Shown here in pieces: positions 7,043 to 15,620 of a stretch of DNA of 64,000 bases (positions are counted from its first letter, which is position 1; every line of letters starts with the position of its first letter). Source of the stretch: Eubacterium_G segne (GTDB lineage: Bacteria; Bacillota; Clostridia; Lachnospirales; Lachnospiraceae); the NCBI RefSeq assembly GCF_014287775.1, contig NZ_JACOOZ010000001.1, positions 62,001 to 126,000 on the forward strand, written 5' to 3'. The notes under the pieces were generated by a model, which searched no databases, was not told where the DNA came from, and saw only the letters and a program-made list of their open reading frames with translations. The translations under genes were made by a program, and so were the position numbers.

Positions 7043-9418
7043 TTATTTAAGACTTGCTTCTGCTTCCTCTAAGCTTTTGTAACCCTGCATCTTAGCAGTG
7101 TTTTCAATAGTCATTTCTGCTAAGTTTTTATTGTTTTTATATAAATCCACAATAAAATCTGCATACATAAGCAGAAGCCTGTCTGAGTATGTCAAAAGCT
7201 CTCCCTTTAAGTAGGTTTCATAGCTGGCATTATACTCATAGTCAGCATCACTGGTAATATCCCTTGCATTAGCTGCAAGCTTCGGATAGCTTTTGGCAAA
7301 ATCCTTCATCCATTCCACCTGAATTTGTGCAATCTGATTTACGATTTCCTTTGCTTTTTCAGATTTTGGTGGGAAATTATCCTTAATTTCCTCATATTCC
7401 TCAGGCACCGTACTTTCCATCATTCTGCCATACTTTTCAGTAATCATATTTATGCCTTTTTCCTTATTATCAAGCCACAAATCCCTAATTGTAATAAGCA
7501 TGTCATCTGTCCATGTAAGGTACTGGCTTTTTCTCATTACATAAAACACCGGCCAGTTATCCTGACATTGTGCCCTGCCCCCTTTATTATTTACCTTGTC
7601 AAAAGCGTCAAATTCCAAATGAATAATATCGTTAATTACCTTTTCCCTGTCAAACTCTGCCTTGCTTACAATTTCCGGCACATAATCATTTAGAAAATCA
7701 GAATTTATATTATTAACAATTCTCTGATTCTTAAGCTCATTTATTATCATTTTGGCAACTTCTTCTATAATAACTGCCGCCTTATCTTCTTTATTATATG
7801 AGGTATTATCATAAGCATAATTATCCCATACCGCCTTCTGGCTGTTTAATACCGACAATTCTTCTAATAAATTCATAACCTGCGGCATAAGTTTATACTT
7901 CTTAATTCCTGCTGCCATCCACTTGTAATACGGAGAATACATGCCATTTAAAATATATATGCAGTGCATGGTACTTTTAATAAACTCCGATATACATATA
8001 TTGGCACTAACATAATCTTTCCTTGCCATTGAACGGCCATAATTACTTTGACCTGTCTGTGCCATTTTTGACACTTCTCTGGCTAACTTAATGATTCTTG
8101 CTTTCTCCGGCTGACTTCTGAAGTGATTTCGTATATCTGTAAAAATACCCTCATTATCTCTAAAAACCTCTCCGTTAGTCACTGTTGCTAACTTGTCATC
8201 ATCAATATCTATCCACTGGGAAACCTTTTCGGGACTTTGTCTGTAACCTGTGTATTTTTCGTAAAAGTCTCCAATAAGGCATACTCCCAATCTGCCTTTA
8301 GCCATTTCAGTGTCCATTCGTCTGACACCCATATATTCTTTAGGCAACTTCTCATATTCTGCCTGAAGTTTTTCCCCTATAAGGTCGTAAGTGGACTTAG
8401 TTACCCACATGGAAAATCCCGGCCCGAAATCATGGTCTCTTGAATAAATATCATCAAATCCAAACCGTTCTGAACCTTCTCCCACAAATCCCACGGCAAT
8501 TTTATCTTCATATTCCTTAAATTTTTCAGCAATCATAAGTGCTCCATATTCTTCATAAAAGCCCTTGGCAAGCTGCAACCCCGATATGTTTTTTTCCGTA
8601 TTCCTGTTTAAATTTCCTTCTATGTTTTTAAGCTTATTTTCTACCTTTTCCAAATTATCTTTGGTAATTTTATAAGCTGTTCCTTTTCCCATGTTAATTT
8701 CTATTTCCCCTAAAGCTTCCCTGTATAAATTTTCTGCTTCATAGTACCGGTGCTTTTTACACATTGCCCCTGCCATGGCACATAATGCCCCGCTATAATG
8801 GAAGTTCTTAACTTCATCCCTGCGGTATATTTCCAAAGCCTTATTTAAATATTCAACAGCTTCATCCACCTTATCTAATTCCACTAAAGATGCCCCTAGA
8901 TTAGAATAGGTGGTGGCAACCTCTATTTCTGCCCCCTGTATATTTTTAATAATAGAAAGAGCTTTTTTCAAATGTGCCACTGCTGTTTCATAATCTCCTA
9001 TTTCCTGATATAAAAGGGCAATGTTGTTATGTAAACTTGCGAATCTGTAATCATTACTGTCAATGTTTCTTTCGTATATTCTAAAAGCCTCCATATAATA
9101 CTGAAGTGCTTCTTTTAGCAATCCTGCTGCTCTGTGGGCATTGGCAATATTTTGAAGGGAAGTTGCATAATGGACACTTCCCTGTATTCCCATTTTCTGC
9201 ATAACGTCAATGCATTGATGACATGCCTTAATGGATTTCTCATACTCACTAATATCCCTGAAAAATCCCATCATTTCATTTAGAATGGTAAACTGAGCAG
9301 AAAGGTCATTTTCCCTTACAGCCTCCTTGTAATTTTCCTCCAAAAAAACCGGAACTTCATTTATTTTTTTCTTTTCAAATAAATTATCTAAACTATTTAA
9401 AAACTTCTCAACATCCAT
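7043..9418 (-). CDS. TPR - nucleotidyltransferase (DUF4037) - DUF4125 fusion protein
   Basis: 791 residues, soluble, with three apparent parts. Residues 1-285 are tetratricopeptide repeats (ASLHNNIALLYQEIGDYETA, ATTYSNLGASLVELDKVDEA, plus others). Residues about 290-560 look like a DUF4037-type nucleotidyltransferase: VGFVGEGSERFG followed by RDHDFGPGF gives the GS and DxD pattern of the polymerase-beta fold. A helical part containing ARIIKLAREVSKMAQTGQ and MYSPYYKWM is typical of DUF4037. Residues about 590-790 match DUF4125 as I recall it (HLEFDAFDKVNNKGGRAQCQ, GRMMESTVPEEYEEI, SYETYLKGELLTYSDR). The ATG at 9418 follows GGAGG by 5 nt, better than the in-frame TTG upstream. It is a monocistronic unit between znuB and the ygiQ group. 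No target is known; nucleotidylation of a small molecule, RNA or protein is possible. Confidence 0.75.
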   Translation of the reverse strand: MDVEKFLNSLDNLFEKKKINEVPVFLEENYKEAVRENDLSAQFTILNEMMGFFRDISEYEKSIKACHQCIDVMQKMGIQGSVHYATSLQNIANAHRAAGLLKEALQYYMEAFRIYERNIDSNDYRFASLHNNIALLYQEIGDYETAVAHLKKALSIIKNIQGAEIEVATTYSNLGASLVELDKVDEAVEYLNKALEIYRRDEVKNFHYSGALCAMAGAMCKKHRYYEAENLYREALGEIEINMGKGTAYKITKDNLEKVENKLKNIEGNLNRNTEKNISGLQLAKGFYEEYGALMIAEKFKEYEDKIAVGFVGEGSERFGFDDIYSRDHDFGPGFSMWVTKSTYDLIGEKLQAEYEKLPKEYMGVRRMDTEMAKGRLGVCLIGDFYEKYTGYRQSPEKVSQWIDIDDDKLATVTNGEVFRDNEGIFTDIRNHFRSQPEKARIIKLAREVSKMAQTGQSNYGRSMARKDYVSANICISEFIKSTMHCIYILNGMYSPYYKWMAAGIKKYKLMPQVMNLLEELSVLNSQKAVWDNYAYDNTSYNKEDKAAVIIEEVAKMIINELKNQRIVNNINSDFLNDYVPEIVSKAEFDREKVINDIIHLEFDAFDKVNNKGGRAQCQDNWPVFYVMRKSQYLTWTDDMLITIRDLWLDNKEKGINMITEKYGRMMESTVPEEYEEIKDNFPPKSEKAKEIVNQIAQIQVEWMKDFAKSYPKLAANARDITSDADYEYNASYETYLKGELLTYSDRLLLMYADFIVDLYKNNKNLAEMTIENTAKMQGYKSLEEAEASLK

Positions 9419-9446
9419 AACTGCCTCCAAATCCTATATAACCTAA

Positions 9447-10259
9447 CTATACACGTTTCTTTACGGCGGAAACTACTCCAAAAATAATAAACACAGCTAA
9501 ATTTACCACCACTACGCTAGCTCCTGCCGGTATTGAAAATACATATGAACATATGAGTCCTATGGTAAAGTTTATAACTGCTAAAATTGCCGAACAGATA
9601 GTTACACTGATAAATGACTTAAATATTCTCATTGATGTAAGCGCCGGGAATATAATAAGACTTGATATTAACATGGCACCCATCATTTTTATTCCGATTA
9701 CCACGGTAATTGCCGTGAAAATTGATATAAGGGTATTGTAGTTTCCCACTTTAACTCCCGTAGCCTTTGAAAAGTTCTCATCAAAGGTTACTGCAAAAAT
9801 TTTGTGATAACAGAATATAAACATTACAATAACCACTGCTGATAAGCATACGCTAATTACCACATCATCCTTTGACATGGCAAGTATGCTTCCAAACATA
9901 TAACTATATACATCTGTGCTAAGACCTGTTGTAAGTGAGGTTACAATTACACCTATGGCAAGTGCCGATGCCGATACCATGGCAATTGCCGCATCACTTC
10001 GCATTTTGCCGTTTTCCGCTAATCTAAGGAGCAAAAATGCTGCCACAATAACTACAGGAATGGCAAATTTAATAGGGGCGAATCCACAGGCTACCGCAAT
10101 GGATAATGCTCCAAAGGATACATGAGATAACCCGTCACCTATCATGGAATATCTCTTTAAGACAAGGCTTACTCCTAAAAGTGCCGCACAAAGGGAAACT
10201 AATACGCCCCCAATGAAAGCCCTCTGTATAAATTCATATGAAAACATCTGACTAAGCAT
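9447..10259 (-). CDS. znuB: Zinc/manganese ABC transporter permease (ZnuB/AdcB family)
   Basis: 270-residue membrane protein of the ABC-3 permease family, with about eight hydrophobic segments. The opening contains FIQRAFIGGVLVSLCAALLG and the conserved YSMIGDGLSHVSFGALSI block. Later blocks include KMMGAMLISSLIIFPALTS, which is typical of ZnuB. It should form the membrane channel for the divalent metal delivered by the adjacent lipoprotein. The chosen ATG (10259) follows AGGAG by 9 nt and overlaps the znuC stop by 8 nt (ATGCTTAG), implying translational coupling. It is the last gene of a fur-znuA-znuC-znuB operon. Confidence 0.92.
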   Translation of the reverse strand: MLSQMFSYEFIQRAFIGGVLVSLCAALLGVSLVLKRYSMIGDGLSHVSFGALSIAVACGFAPIKFAIPVVIVAAFLLLRLAENGKMRSDAAIAMVSASALAIGVIVTSLTTGLSTDVYSYMFGSILAMSKDDVVISVCLSAVVIVMFIFCYHKIFAVTFDENFSKATGVKVGNYNTLISIFTAITVVIGIKMMGAMLISSLIIFPALTSMRIFKSFISVTICSAILAVINFTIGLICSYVFSIPAGASVVVVNLAVFIIFGVVSAVKKRV

Positions 10260-10956
10260 TTTCGCCACCTCCTAAAAACATGTTTGACACATTGGATTTC
10301 TTATATTCTTCCACTGTTCCGAAGAAGTCATTTTCCTGCTCTAAATGAAGAATATGGGTAGCATATGTCAGTGCGTTTTTTATGTCGTGGGTTACCATTA
10401 CAATGGTAACTCCCTCCTTGTTTAATTCCTTGATTGTATCATAAAATTCCAATGCTGCCGCCGGGTCTAAACCGGTTACCGGCTCGTCTAAAATAAGGGC
10501 GCTGTCTGTGGCACATAATGCCCTTGCCAATAATACCCTTTGCTGCTGACCACCTGAAAGTTCCCTGTAGCAGTGCTTTTTTAAGTGTGCAATTCCTAAT
10601 TTTTCCAAATTAACCATTGCCTCTTTTTTGTCCTCTTTGCTGTAGAAAGGACTTTTATGCCTTATGTTTAGCACTCCTGACAACACAACCTCCCACACAC
10701 TTGCCGGAAAGTCCCTTTGTGCCTGGGTTTGCTGTGGAAGATATCCTATACCTTTTTTGCTTTTTTCCGCGTTAATACTTATCTTTCCCTGCAAAGGACT
10801 AATAAGCCCTAACAAAGTCTTAATAAGCGTACTTTTTCCTGTTCCGTTCTCTCCTACTATGCAAAGATAATCTCCCTGATTTATACTGAAATTTACATTT
10901 TTTGCAACTATTCTGTTTTCATATCCTAATGTTACATTTTTACATTCTATATTCAT
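10252..10956 (-). CDS. znuC: Zinc/manganese ABC transporter ATP-binding protein (ZnuC/AdcC family)
   Basis: 234-residue ABC ATPase that powers metal uptake. Walker A is GENGTGKST, the signature is LSGGQQQRVLLARAL, Walker B is LILDEPVTGLD, and the switch His is in MVTHDI. The start is set by GGGAG 6 nt before the ATG at 10956, giving MNIECKNVTLGYE. A longer reading from 10983 would overlap znuA and lacks a ribosome binding site. Sixteen nucleotides separate it from znuA. Confidence 0.92.
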   Translation of the reverse strand: MNIECKNVTLGYENRIVAKNVNFSINQGDYLCIVGENGTGKSTLIKTLLGLISPLQGKISINAEKSKKGIGYLPQQTQAQRDFPASVWEVVLSGVLNIRHKSPFYSKEDKKEAMVNLEKLGIAHLKKHCYRELSGGQQQRVLLARALCATDSALILDEPVTGLDPAAALEFYDTIKELNKEGVTIVMVTHDIKNALTYATHILHLEQENDFFGTVEEYKKSNVSNMFLGGGENA

Positions 10957-10972
10957 TTTTAACTCCCTGTGT

Positions 10973-11980
10973 CTACTTAACATTTAGTGCCTTTTTAAGA
11001 ACATTGGCATTTTCCTTCATAAGGTTTACATAAGTTATGCCTTCCTTAAACTGTTTTTCCGTTATATTATGGCAGGAATTAAACTGATATTTTTTTACTC
11101 CTGTATCATCACATATAACGTCTGCCATTGCCTGACTGCTTAATTCCAAATAAAAAATTCCATGAACATCCTTTGCCTTAACCTTGTCTATTAAAAAAGC
11201 TACTGTTTTGGCACTAGGCTCCATTTCTCCGCTACAGCCATCAAATGCCGCATAATATTTAAGTCCATATTCCAGTGCAAAATATTTAAGAGGGAATTTA
11301 TCAGCAAAAATAATTTCTTTCTTATGTGCTTTATTTGTAATACTTCTGATTTCCTTATCAACATTTTTTATCTCATTAATGTAGTCTTTAGAATTCTTAT
11401 TAAATACATCCTTATATTCAGGCATTTTTTCCGACAGATTATGGCATATATTTTCCACCAGTTTTTGTGCCATAACAGGTGATGTCCATATATGCTCATC
11501 GATTTCGTGATGGTGTTCATCCTCATGCTCCGGATTTTCATCACCGTGGTCATGGTCATCTACTGCAAAAACCTTCTCCCGCTCTTCTTTCTCTGCTGCC
11601 ACCTCTATTTCCGGTTTCACGCAATCTATCATTTTTATTACTGTCTGGCTTTTATTGTCAAGGGATTCTAATACAGTGCTGACCCATGTTTCCAACCCTC
11701 CGCCATTGTAAATAAAAACATCTGCATTGTTTATTTTCACCACATCAGCAGGTGTAGGTTCAAAGGAATGGTCATCCTGTCCCGGTGATACTAAAAGCTC
11801 CACCTCTATATTATCAATTCCCTTTGTAACTGCCCTTGCAAAATCATAATAAGGAAACAGCGTTGTCATAATCTTTATTTTGTTTTCTTTTTCATTATGA
11901 GGGATTTTATTACCGCATCCTACCGTTAAAACAGCCATTGCCATAACAATCATCCACACAGTTATTTTCTTAATCTTCAT
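10973..11980 (-). CDS. znuA: Zinc-binding lipoprotein of the Znu importer (ZnuA/AdcA family)
   Basis: 335-residue extracellular solute-binding protein. The signal peptide ends in a lipobox (LTVGCGN). The metal-site blocks of the cluster A-1 family are present: the first metal His in PGQDDHSFEPT, a His/Asp/Glu-rich loop near residue 150 (DDHDHGDENPEHEDEHHHEI) and IWTSPVMAQKLVENI. The acidic His-rich loop is characteristic of zinc rather than manganese receptors. The ATG at 11980 has GGGAG 6 nt upstream. The upstream regulator ends 11 nt earlier, so all four genes look cotranscribed and zinc-regulated. Confidence 0.9.
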   Translation of the reverse strand: MKIKKITVWMIVMAMAVLTVGCGNKIPHNEKENKIKIMTTLFPYYDFARAVTKGIDNIEVELLVSPGQDDHSFEPTPADVVKINNADVFIYNGGGLETWVSTVLESLDNKSQTVIKMIDCVKPEIEVAAEKEEREKVFAVDDHDHGDENPEHEDEHHHEIDEHIWTSPVMAQKLVENICHNLSEKMPEYKDVFNKNSKDYINEIKNVDKEIRSITNKAHKKEIIFADKFPLKYFALEYGLKYYAAFDGCSGEMEPSAKTVAFLIDKVKAKDVHGIFYLELSSQAMADVICDDTGVKKYQFNSCHNITEKQFKEGITYVNLMKENANVLKKALNVK

Positions 11981-11991
11981 TTCATTCTCCC

Positions 11992-12390
11992 TTATTTTGA
12001 ACATTTACTGCATTTTCCATAAAAAACCGTTCTTTTAGGATTAATACTGAAATGATGATCCACACTTACATGATTGTATAGCTCTGCTAAATGATGGCAC
12101 TCCATCTTTTCTACCTGTCCACATTCCTCACATTCAATGTAGAATCCGTCCTCAGCCTCGTTTGCAATGTATCTGTAACATGCTCCCGTCTGCTTTTCCA
12201 CATTAATTCGTGCCACAATTCCATCCTGTTCCATTTTCTCTAAATGGCGGTAAATAGTTGTAAGACCTACAGAATAGTTATTATTTTTAAGATATTTTTC
12301 AATTTCACTAACAGTAACATAACTGTCTTTATTTAATTCAAGGCATTCCCTTATAGCTGCCTGTTGCTTTGTTTTATATTTTCCTGCCAC
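11992..12390 (-). CDS. Fur-family metalloregulator, probably Zur
   Basis: 132-residue winged-helix repressor. The DNA-binding half contains TVSEIEKYLKNNNYSVGLTT and IYRHLEKMEQDGIV. The metal/dimer half has two CxxC pairs for the structural zinc (CEECG and CSKC) and His-rich regulatory sites (ECHHLAELYNHV, VDHHF). The start is a GTG at 12390, 7 nt after AAAGAGG. The in-frame TTG at 12408 lies against the operator and has no ribosome binding site. Position as the first gene of a zinc-importer operon, and a Fur-type palindrome in its 5' region, point to a zinc-sensing autoregulated repressor. PerR or Fur cannot be excluded by sequence alone. Confidence 0.85.
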   Translation of the reverse strand: MAGKYKTKQQAAIRECLELNKDSYVTVSEIEKYLKNNNYSVGLTTIYRHLEKMEQDGIVARINVEKQTGACYRYIANEAEDGFYIECEECGQVEKMECHHLAELYNHVSVDHHFSINPKRTVFYGKCSKCSK

Positions 12391-12411
12391 AATAGTACCT
12401 CTTTTCAAATT

Positions 12412-12426
12412 TGAAAATCATTTTCA
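12412..12426 (-). promoter_or_regulatory. Fur/Zur-family operator (7-1-7)
   Basis: TGAAAATGATTTTCA is a perfect inverted repeat of 7-bp arms around one base, the layout of Fur, PerR and Zur boxes. It lies immediately downstream of the operon promoter (10 bp past the -10) and upstream of the regulator's start codon. Binding there would block transcription of fur-znuACB. Confidence 0.75.
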
Positions 12427-12435
12427 TTTTCACCC

Positions 12436-12464
12436 ATTGTACTATTGCAGACAGGAATTGTCAA
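12436..12464 (-). promoter_or_regulatory. Promoter of the fur-znuACB operon
   Basis: A -35 TTGACA (12459-12464) and -10 TACAAT (12436-12441) with a 17-bp spacer. This is close to the sigma-A consensus, so control probably rests on repression. Confidence 0.8.
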
Positions 12465-12471
12465 ATAAACT

Positions 12472-13287
12472 TTATTCACTTAACAAATATTTTTCAATTG
12501 CTTCGCCACAGCCGTTATGGTCGCAGTCCCTTACCGTAACATCACATATTTTCTTAACATTATCATTAGCATTTCCCATGGCTACCGCAAGTCCTGCCTT
12601 GCTTAACACATCTAAGTCATTATCTGCATCCCCTACAGATATAACCTCACTTAAATCTATGCCTAAATAGTCACATAACTTAGCTAAACCGGTTCCTTTG
12701 GTAGTTCCTGCAGCTGAAATTTCAAGAGATGTTTTTTCCGCATTTACCATAACAAAGTTTTCTTTTTCCAGTTTTTTTCTTGTTTTTTCACGATCTTCCT
12801 GAAATGCATGATATAAATTAAGCTTTAATACATCTACCTTATTTTTTATGGAATACTCTGCAATATTATCTACAGGTGTTGCTACCTTTTCAAATAAAGA
12901 CTTGTACGCCCCCATTCCATAATATTCCATATTCTCCATCTGACCTTTTTGAACTAATGATTTTTCTGATAAGATATGTGGTAAAACATCCACTCCTTCT
13001 ATGGCATCAAATATTATATCCACCTGATTTTCAGGTATTTTGTTTATATAAATCTCTTTTTTCTCTTTTAAATCATATACTAAAGCTCCACTTATGCCGA
13101 TAATATATCTCAGGTCTTTTATCTGTTCAATATATTCCTGTAATTCCGGTATGCATCTTCCTGTACATAAAACCACTTCCTTACCGGCATTAAATGCTTT
13201 GTTTATTGCCTCTAAAGTTGCCTTTGAAATTTTCTTTTGTGAATTTAACAAAGTTCCATCCATATCCAATGCAATCATTTTGTACAT
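12472..13287 (-). CDS. Cof-type HAD-superfamily phosphatase
   Basis: 271-residue cytoplasmic sugar-phosphate or nucleotide phosphatase of the Cof/IIB HAD subfamily. Motif I is LDMDGTLLN with the nucleophile and acid/base Asp. Motif II is VVLCTGR. Motif III Lys is in the TTKGTGLAKL region, and motif IV is SVGDADNDLDVL. The C2-type cap lies between motifs II and III. AAAGGAG precedes the ATG by 9 nt. The physiological substrate cannot be read from the sequence. It is transcribed alone, with its stop 64 nt upstream of the convergently placed fur promoter elements, not in the same unit. Confidence 0.88.
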   Translation of the reverse strand: MYKMIALDMDGTLLNSQKKISKATLEAINKAFNAGKEVVLCTGRCIPELQEYIEQIKDLRYIIGISGALVYDLKEKKEIYINKIPENQVDIIFDAIEGVDVLPHILSEKSLVQKGQMENMEYYGMGAYKSLFEKVATPVDNIAEYSIKNKVDVLKLNLYHAFQEDREKTRKKLEKENFVMVNAEKTSLEISAAGTTKGTGLAKLCDYLGIDLSEVISVGDADNDLDVLSKAGLAVAMGNANDNVKKICDVTVRDCDHNGCGEAIEKYLLSE

Positions 13288-13405
13288 ATTTTATTTCTCC
13301 TTTTGTCTTATTTCTTCTTATTATTTCTTATTGTAACAATTATTTTACAATATAAACACTAAATTTTCACGTTTTATGGTTATTATTTAACTTGTAAATA
13401 ACTTA

Positions 13406-13438
13406 TAGGGAATTTATAGGGAATTATTAGGGAAGTTA
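13406..13438. repeat. Three 11-bp direct repeats upstream of the HAD phosphatase gene
   Basis: TAGGGAA followed by four A/T/G bases occurs three times at 13406, 13417 and 13428, exactly one helical turn apart. It is about 120 bp upstream of the HAD start codon. Such same-face direct repeats are typical of response-regulator or other dimer-array binding sites; the binder is unknown. Confidence 0.5.
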
Positions 13439-13474
13439 TTTACTCATTGTTTTTAATTTTTTTATTTTTTTTAT

Positions 13475-13492
13475 GAGACTATTTTTAGTCTC
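13475..13492. other. Short palindromic hairpin GAGACTA/TAGTCTC
   Basis: Perfect 7-bp arms around a 4-nt loop, in very AT-rich DNA. Neither strand has a T-run directly after it, so I do not call it a terminator. Confidence 0.4.
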
Positions 13493-13562
13493 CTCTCCTT
13501 TTATTATGTATATTGTGAGAGAGGAATGTTAAGTTTTTTAGTTTTTCTCGCTTATCATTCCA

Positions 13563-13679
13563 TTCCCCATTTTTAGGGAATTGAACGTATTGGTCGTGTT
13601 AATACGTTCAGACATATGGCAGGTCCCTCCTGTCATATGTTTTCATTAATGGTAACTTGGGTAGGCGCCACGCCTACCC
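13563..13679. other. Cluster of four strong hairpins; possible structured RNA
   Basis: Consecutive inverted repeats with little spacing: TTCCC/GGGAA (13563-13580), TGAACGTATT/AATACGTTCA (13582-13610), a 12-bp near-perfect stem ACATATGGCAGG/CCTGTCATATGT (13612-13640) and GGGTAGGCG/CGCCTACCC with a 3-nt loop (13659-13679). A bidirectional terminator follows. The region is non-coding on both strands apart from short unsupported ORFs. I cannot assign it to a known RNA family, and either strand could be the transcript. Confidence 0.5.
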
Positions 13680-13708
13680 ATTTATCATTTTACGGAACTC
13701 TAAAAAAT

Positions 13709-13755
13709 AAAAAGAGTGCAATGCAGGACTATCCCCCGCATTGCACCCTTTTTAT
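13709..13755. terminator. Bidirectional intrinsic terminator after proS
   Basis: GTGCAATGC (13716-13724) pairs with GCATTGCAC (13738-13746). A-runs on one side and T-runs on the other flank both ends, so it can terminate on either strand. It begins about 20 nt past the proS stop. Confidence 0.8.
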
Positions 13756-13766
13756 TATATATTACT

Positions 13767-15500
13767 TTATTTTACCTTTTCATAAATACTGTCGGTAAGC
13801 TGCTTTATAACATTATCAACTTCCTGCTCAATTTCATTCATTGGTACCTTCTTCTGAATACTCTTATCTCTTGTAGATAATTCCACAACACTTTCCTTCA
13901 AGTTTCTTGGACTTACAACTACACGTACAGGAACACCTAAAAGGTCTGCATCTGCAAACATTGCTCCCGGTCTTGCCTTTCTGTCATCATAAATAACTTC
14001 AATTCCCTTATTCTGTAATGTATTGTATAAATTATCAGCAAATTCCTTACACTCAGCATCATCTGAACGTAAGCAGCAAAGATGTACCTGCCATGGAGCA
14101 ATTGTAATAGGCCAGATTGGACCATAATCATCATGACGTACTTCACATATGGAAGCTGCCATACGTCCCACACCAATGCCGTAACATCCCATAATAGGGT
14201 ACTGCTCTTCACCGTTTTCATCAGTATACTTAAATCCCATAGCCTTTGAATATTTAGTTCCCAGCTGGAATATATTTCCTACTTCAATACCTCTTGAAAT
14301 TGTAATATGAGGCTTTCCGCACTGAGGACAAATGCCACCTTCCACAATCTTTGCAAGGTCAAAATATTTAGCATTAGGACAATCTCTTTCAACATTAAAT
14401 CCTGTGTAATGGGTATCTACCTTGTTTGCTCCTGTTACAAGATAATCTATATCCTTAAGAGAATTATCAAAAAGAACCGTTACCTTTTCGTTAATACCTA
14501 CAGGTCCGATAAATCCTGCTGTAAGGACGCTGTCGTCTTCAATAACTGCCGGATGAATTTCACATCCAAGAGCATTAGTCAGCTTTGTTTCATTAATATC
14601 TAAATCACCACGGATAAATGCTACAACATAGCTGTCATCGGCATTTCTCTGATATACAACTGCTTTTGCCGTATTCTCTGCAGGAATATGTAAGAACTCA
14701 CAAAGTTCTTCTATTGTTCCTGTTCCCGGTGTTGCCACCTCTTTTAATTCCTCTTTAGCTATTGTATTTTCATTTTTAACAATGCTTGGAGCAGCCTCAA
14801 CGTTGGCACTGTAGCCACACTCAGGACAAATAGCTATTGAATCCTCTCCTGCTGCTGTAAGAAGCATATACTCATGAGAAATGCTTCCACCCATCATACC
14901 TGAATCAGACTTAACTACTGCTACCTCAGGTATTCCACATCTTGCAAAGATACGATTGTATGCATCATAGCATCTCTGATAATACTGCTCTAAATCCTCC
15001 TGAGATGTATGGAATGAATAAGCATCTTTCATGGTAAACTCACGTACACGGATAAGTCCTGCACGAGGTCTTGCCTCATCACGGAATTTAGTCTGAATCT
15101 GGTAAATCATAAATGGATATTTAGCATAACTGTTAGCATATTCACGAACTAACTGAACTGATGCCTCCTCGTGAGTCATTCCCAATACCATCTTGCTTCC
15201 TGTTCTGTCTGTAAATCTTAATAATTCAGAACCAACACTTTCATATCTGCCTGACTCTTCCCAAAGACTTCCCGGAAGTGTTACAGGGAACAATACTTCC
15301 TGTCCGTCAATTTTATCCATTTCATCCCTGATAATATTCTCTATTTTCTGTGAAATTCTCTTCATTGGGGGGAACTGTGAGTAAATACCATTTGCTACAT
15401 TCTTGATATATCCTCCTCTTACCATTAATGCATGGCTGTCAATAAGACAGTTTGCCGGTCTTTCTTTAAATCTGTCCCCAACAAGTTTTGATAATTTCAT
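13767..15500 (-). CDS. proS: Prolyl-tRNA synthetase (bacterial ProS with editing domain)
   Basis: 577-residue class II aminoacyl-tRNA synthetase that charges tRNA-Pro. Motif 2 region has TKFRDEARPRAGLIRVREF. The catalytic core is interrupted after about residue 220 by the cis-editing (INS) domain, which removes Ala-tRNA-Pro, and resumes with GIEVGNIFQLGTKYS and the motif 3 region GCYGIGVGRMAA. The C-terminal anticodon-binding domain includes DDRKARPGAMFADADLLGVP. Length is normal. There is no T-box or other long leader: only about 120 nt separate it from the next gene upstream, with a plausible TATACT -10. Confidence 0.96.
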   Translation of the reverse strand: MKLSKLVGDRFKERPANCLIDSHALMVRGGYIKNVANGIYSQFPPMKRISQKIENIIRDEMDKIDGQEVLFPVTLPGSLWEESGRYESVGSELLRFTDRTGSKMVLGMTHEEASVQLVREYANSYAKYPFMIYQIQTKFRDEARPRAGLIRVREFTMKDAYSFHTSQEDLEQYYQRCYDAYNRIFARCGIPEVAVVKSDSGMMGGSISHEYMLLTAAGEDSIAICPECGYSANVEAAPSIVKNENTIAKEELKEVATPGTGTIEELCEFLHIPAENTAKAVVYQRNADDSYVVAFIRGDLDINETKLTNALGCEIHPAVIEDDSVLTAGFIGPVGINEKVTVLFDNSLKDIDYLVTGANKVDTHYTGFNVERDCPNAKYFDLAKIVEGGICPQCGKPHITISRGIEVGNIFQLGTKYSKAMGFKYTDENGEEQYPIMGCYGIGVGRMAASICEVRHDDYGPIWPITIAPWQVHLCCLRSDDAECKEFADNLYNTLQNKGIEVIYDDRKARPGAMFADADLLGVPVRVVVSPRNLKESVVELSTRDKSIQKKVPMNEIEQEVDNVIKQLTDSIYEKVK

Positions 15501-15620
15501 CTTTCTTTCTCCTATGATATTTATTTTTAGTATAACAACACTAACTAAATTATTTTAATACAGTTTATAAAAAAAATCTATACTCTTTCGGAACTTTCTT
15601 TTCGTTATGCCCTATATTTT

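Noticed and set aside
10956..10983. Longer znuC reading from 10983
   Set aside because: It would overlap znuA and lacks a ribosome binding site; GGGAG correctly spaced before 10956 supports the shorter protein.
13616..13798. Plus-strand 60-codon ORF over the hairpin cluster
   Set aside because: It has no ribosome binding site and its sequence follows the inverted repeats, so coding is unlikely.
15501..15620. T-box leader upstream of proS
   Set aside because: Only about 120 nt lie upstream before the next gene, too short, and no T-box motif or terminator is present.
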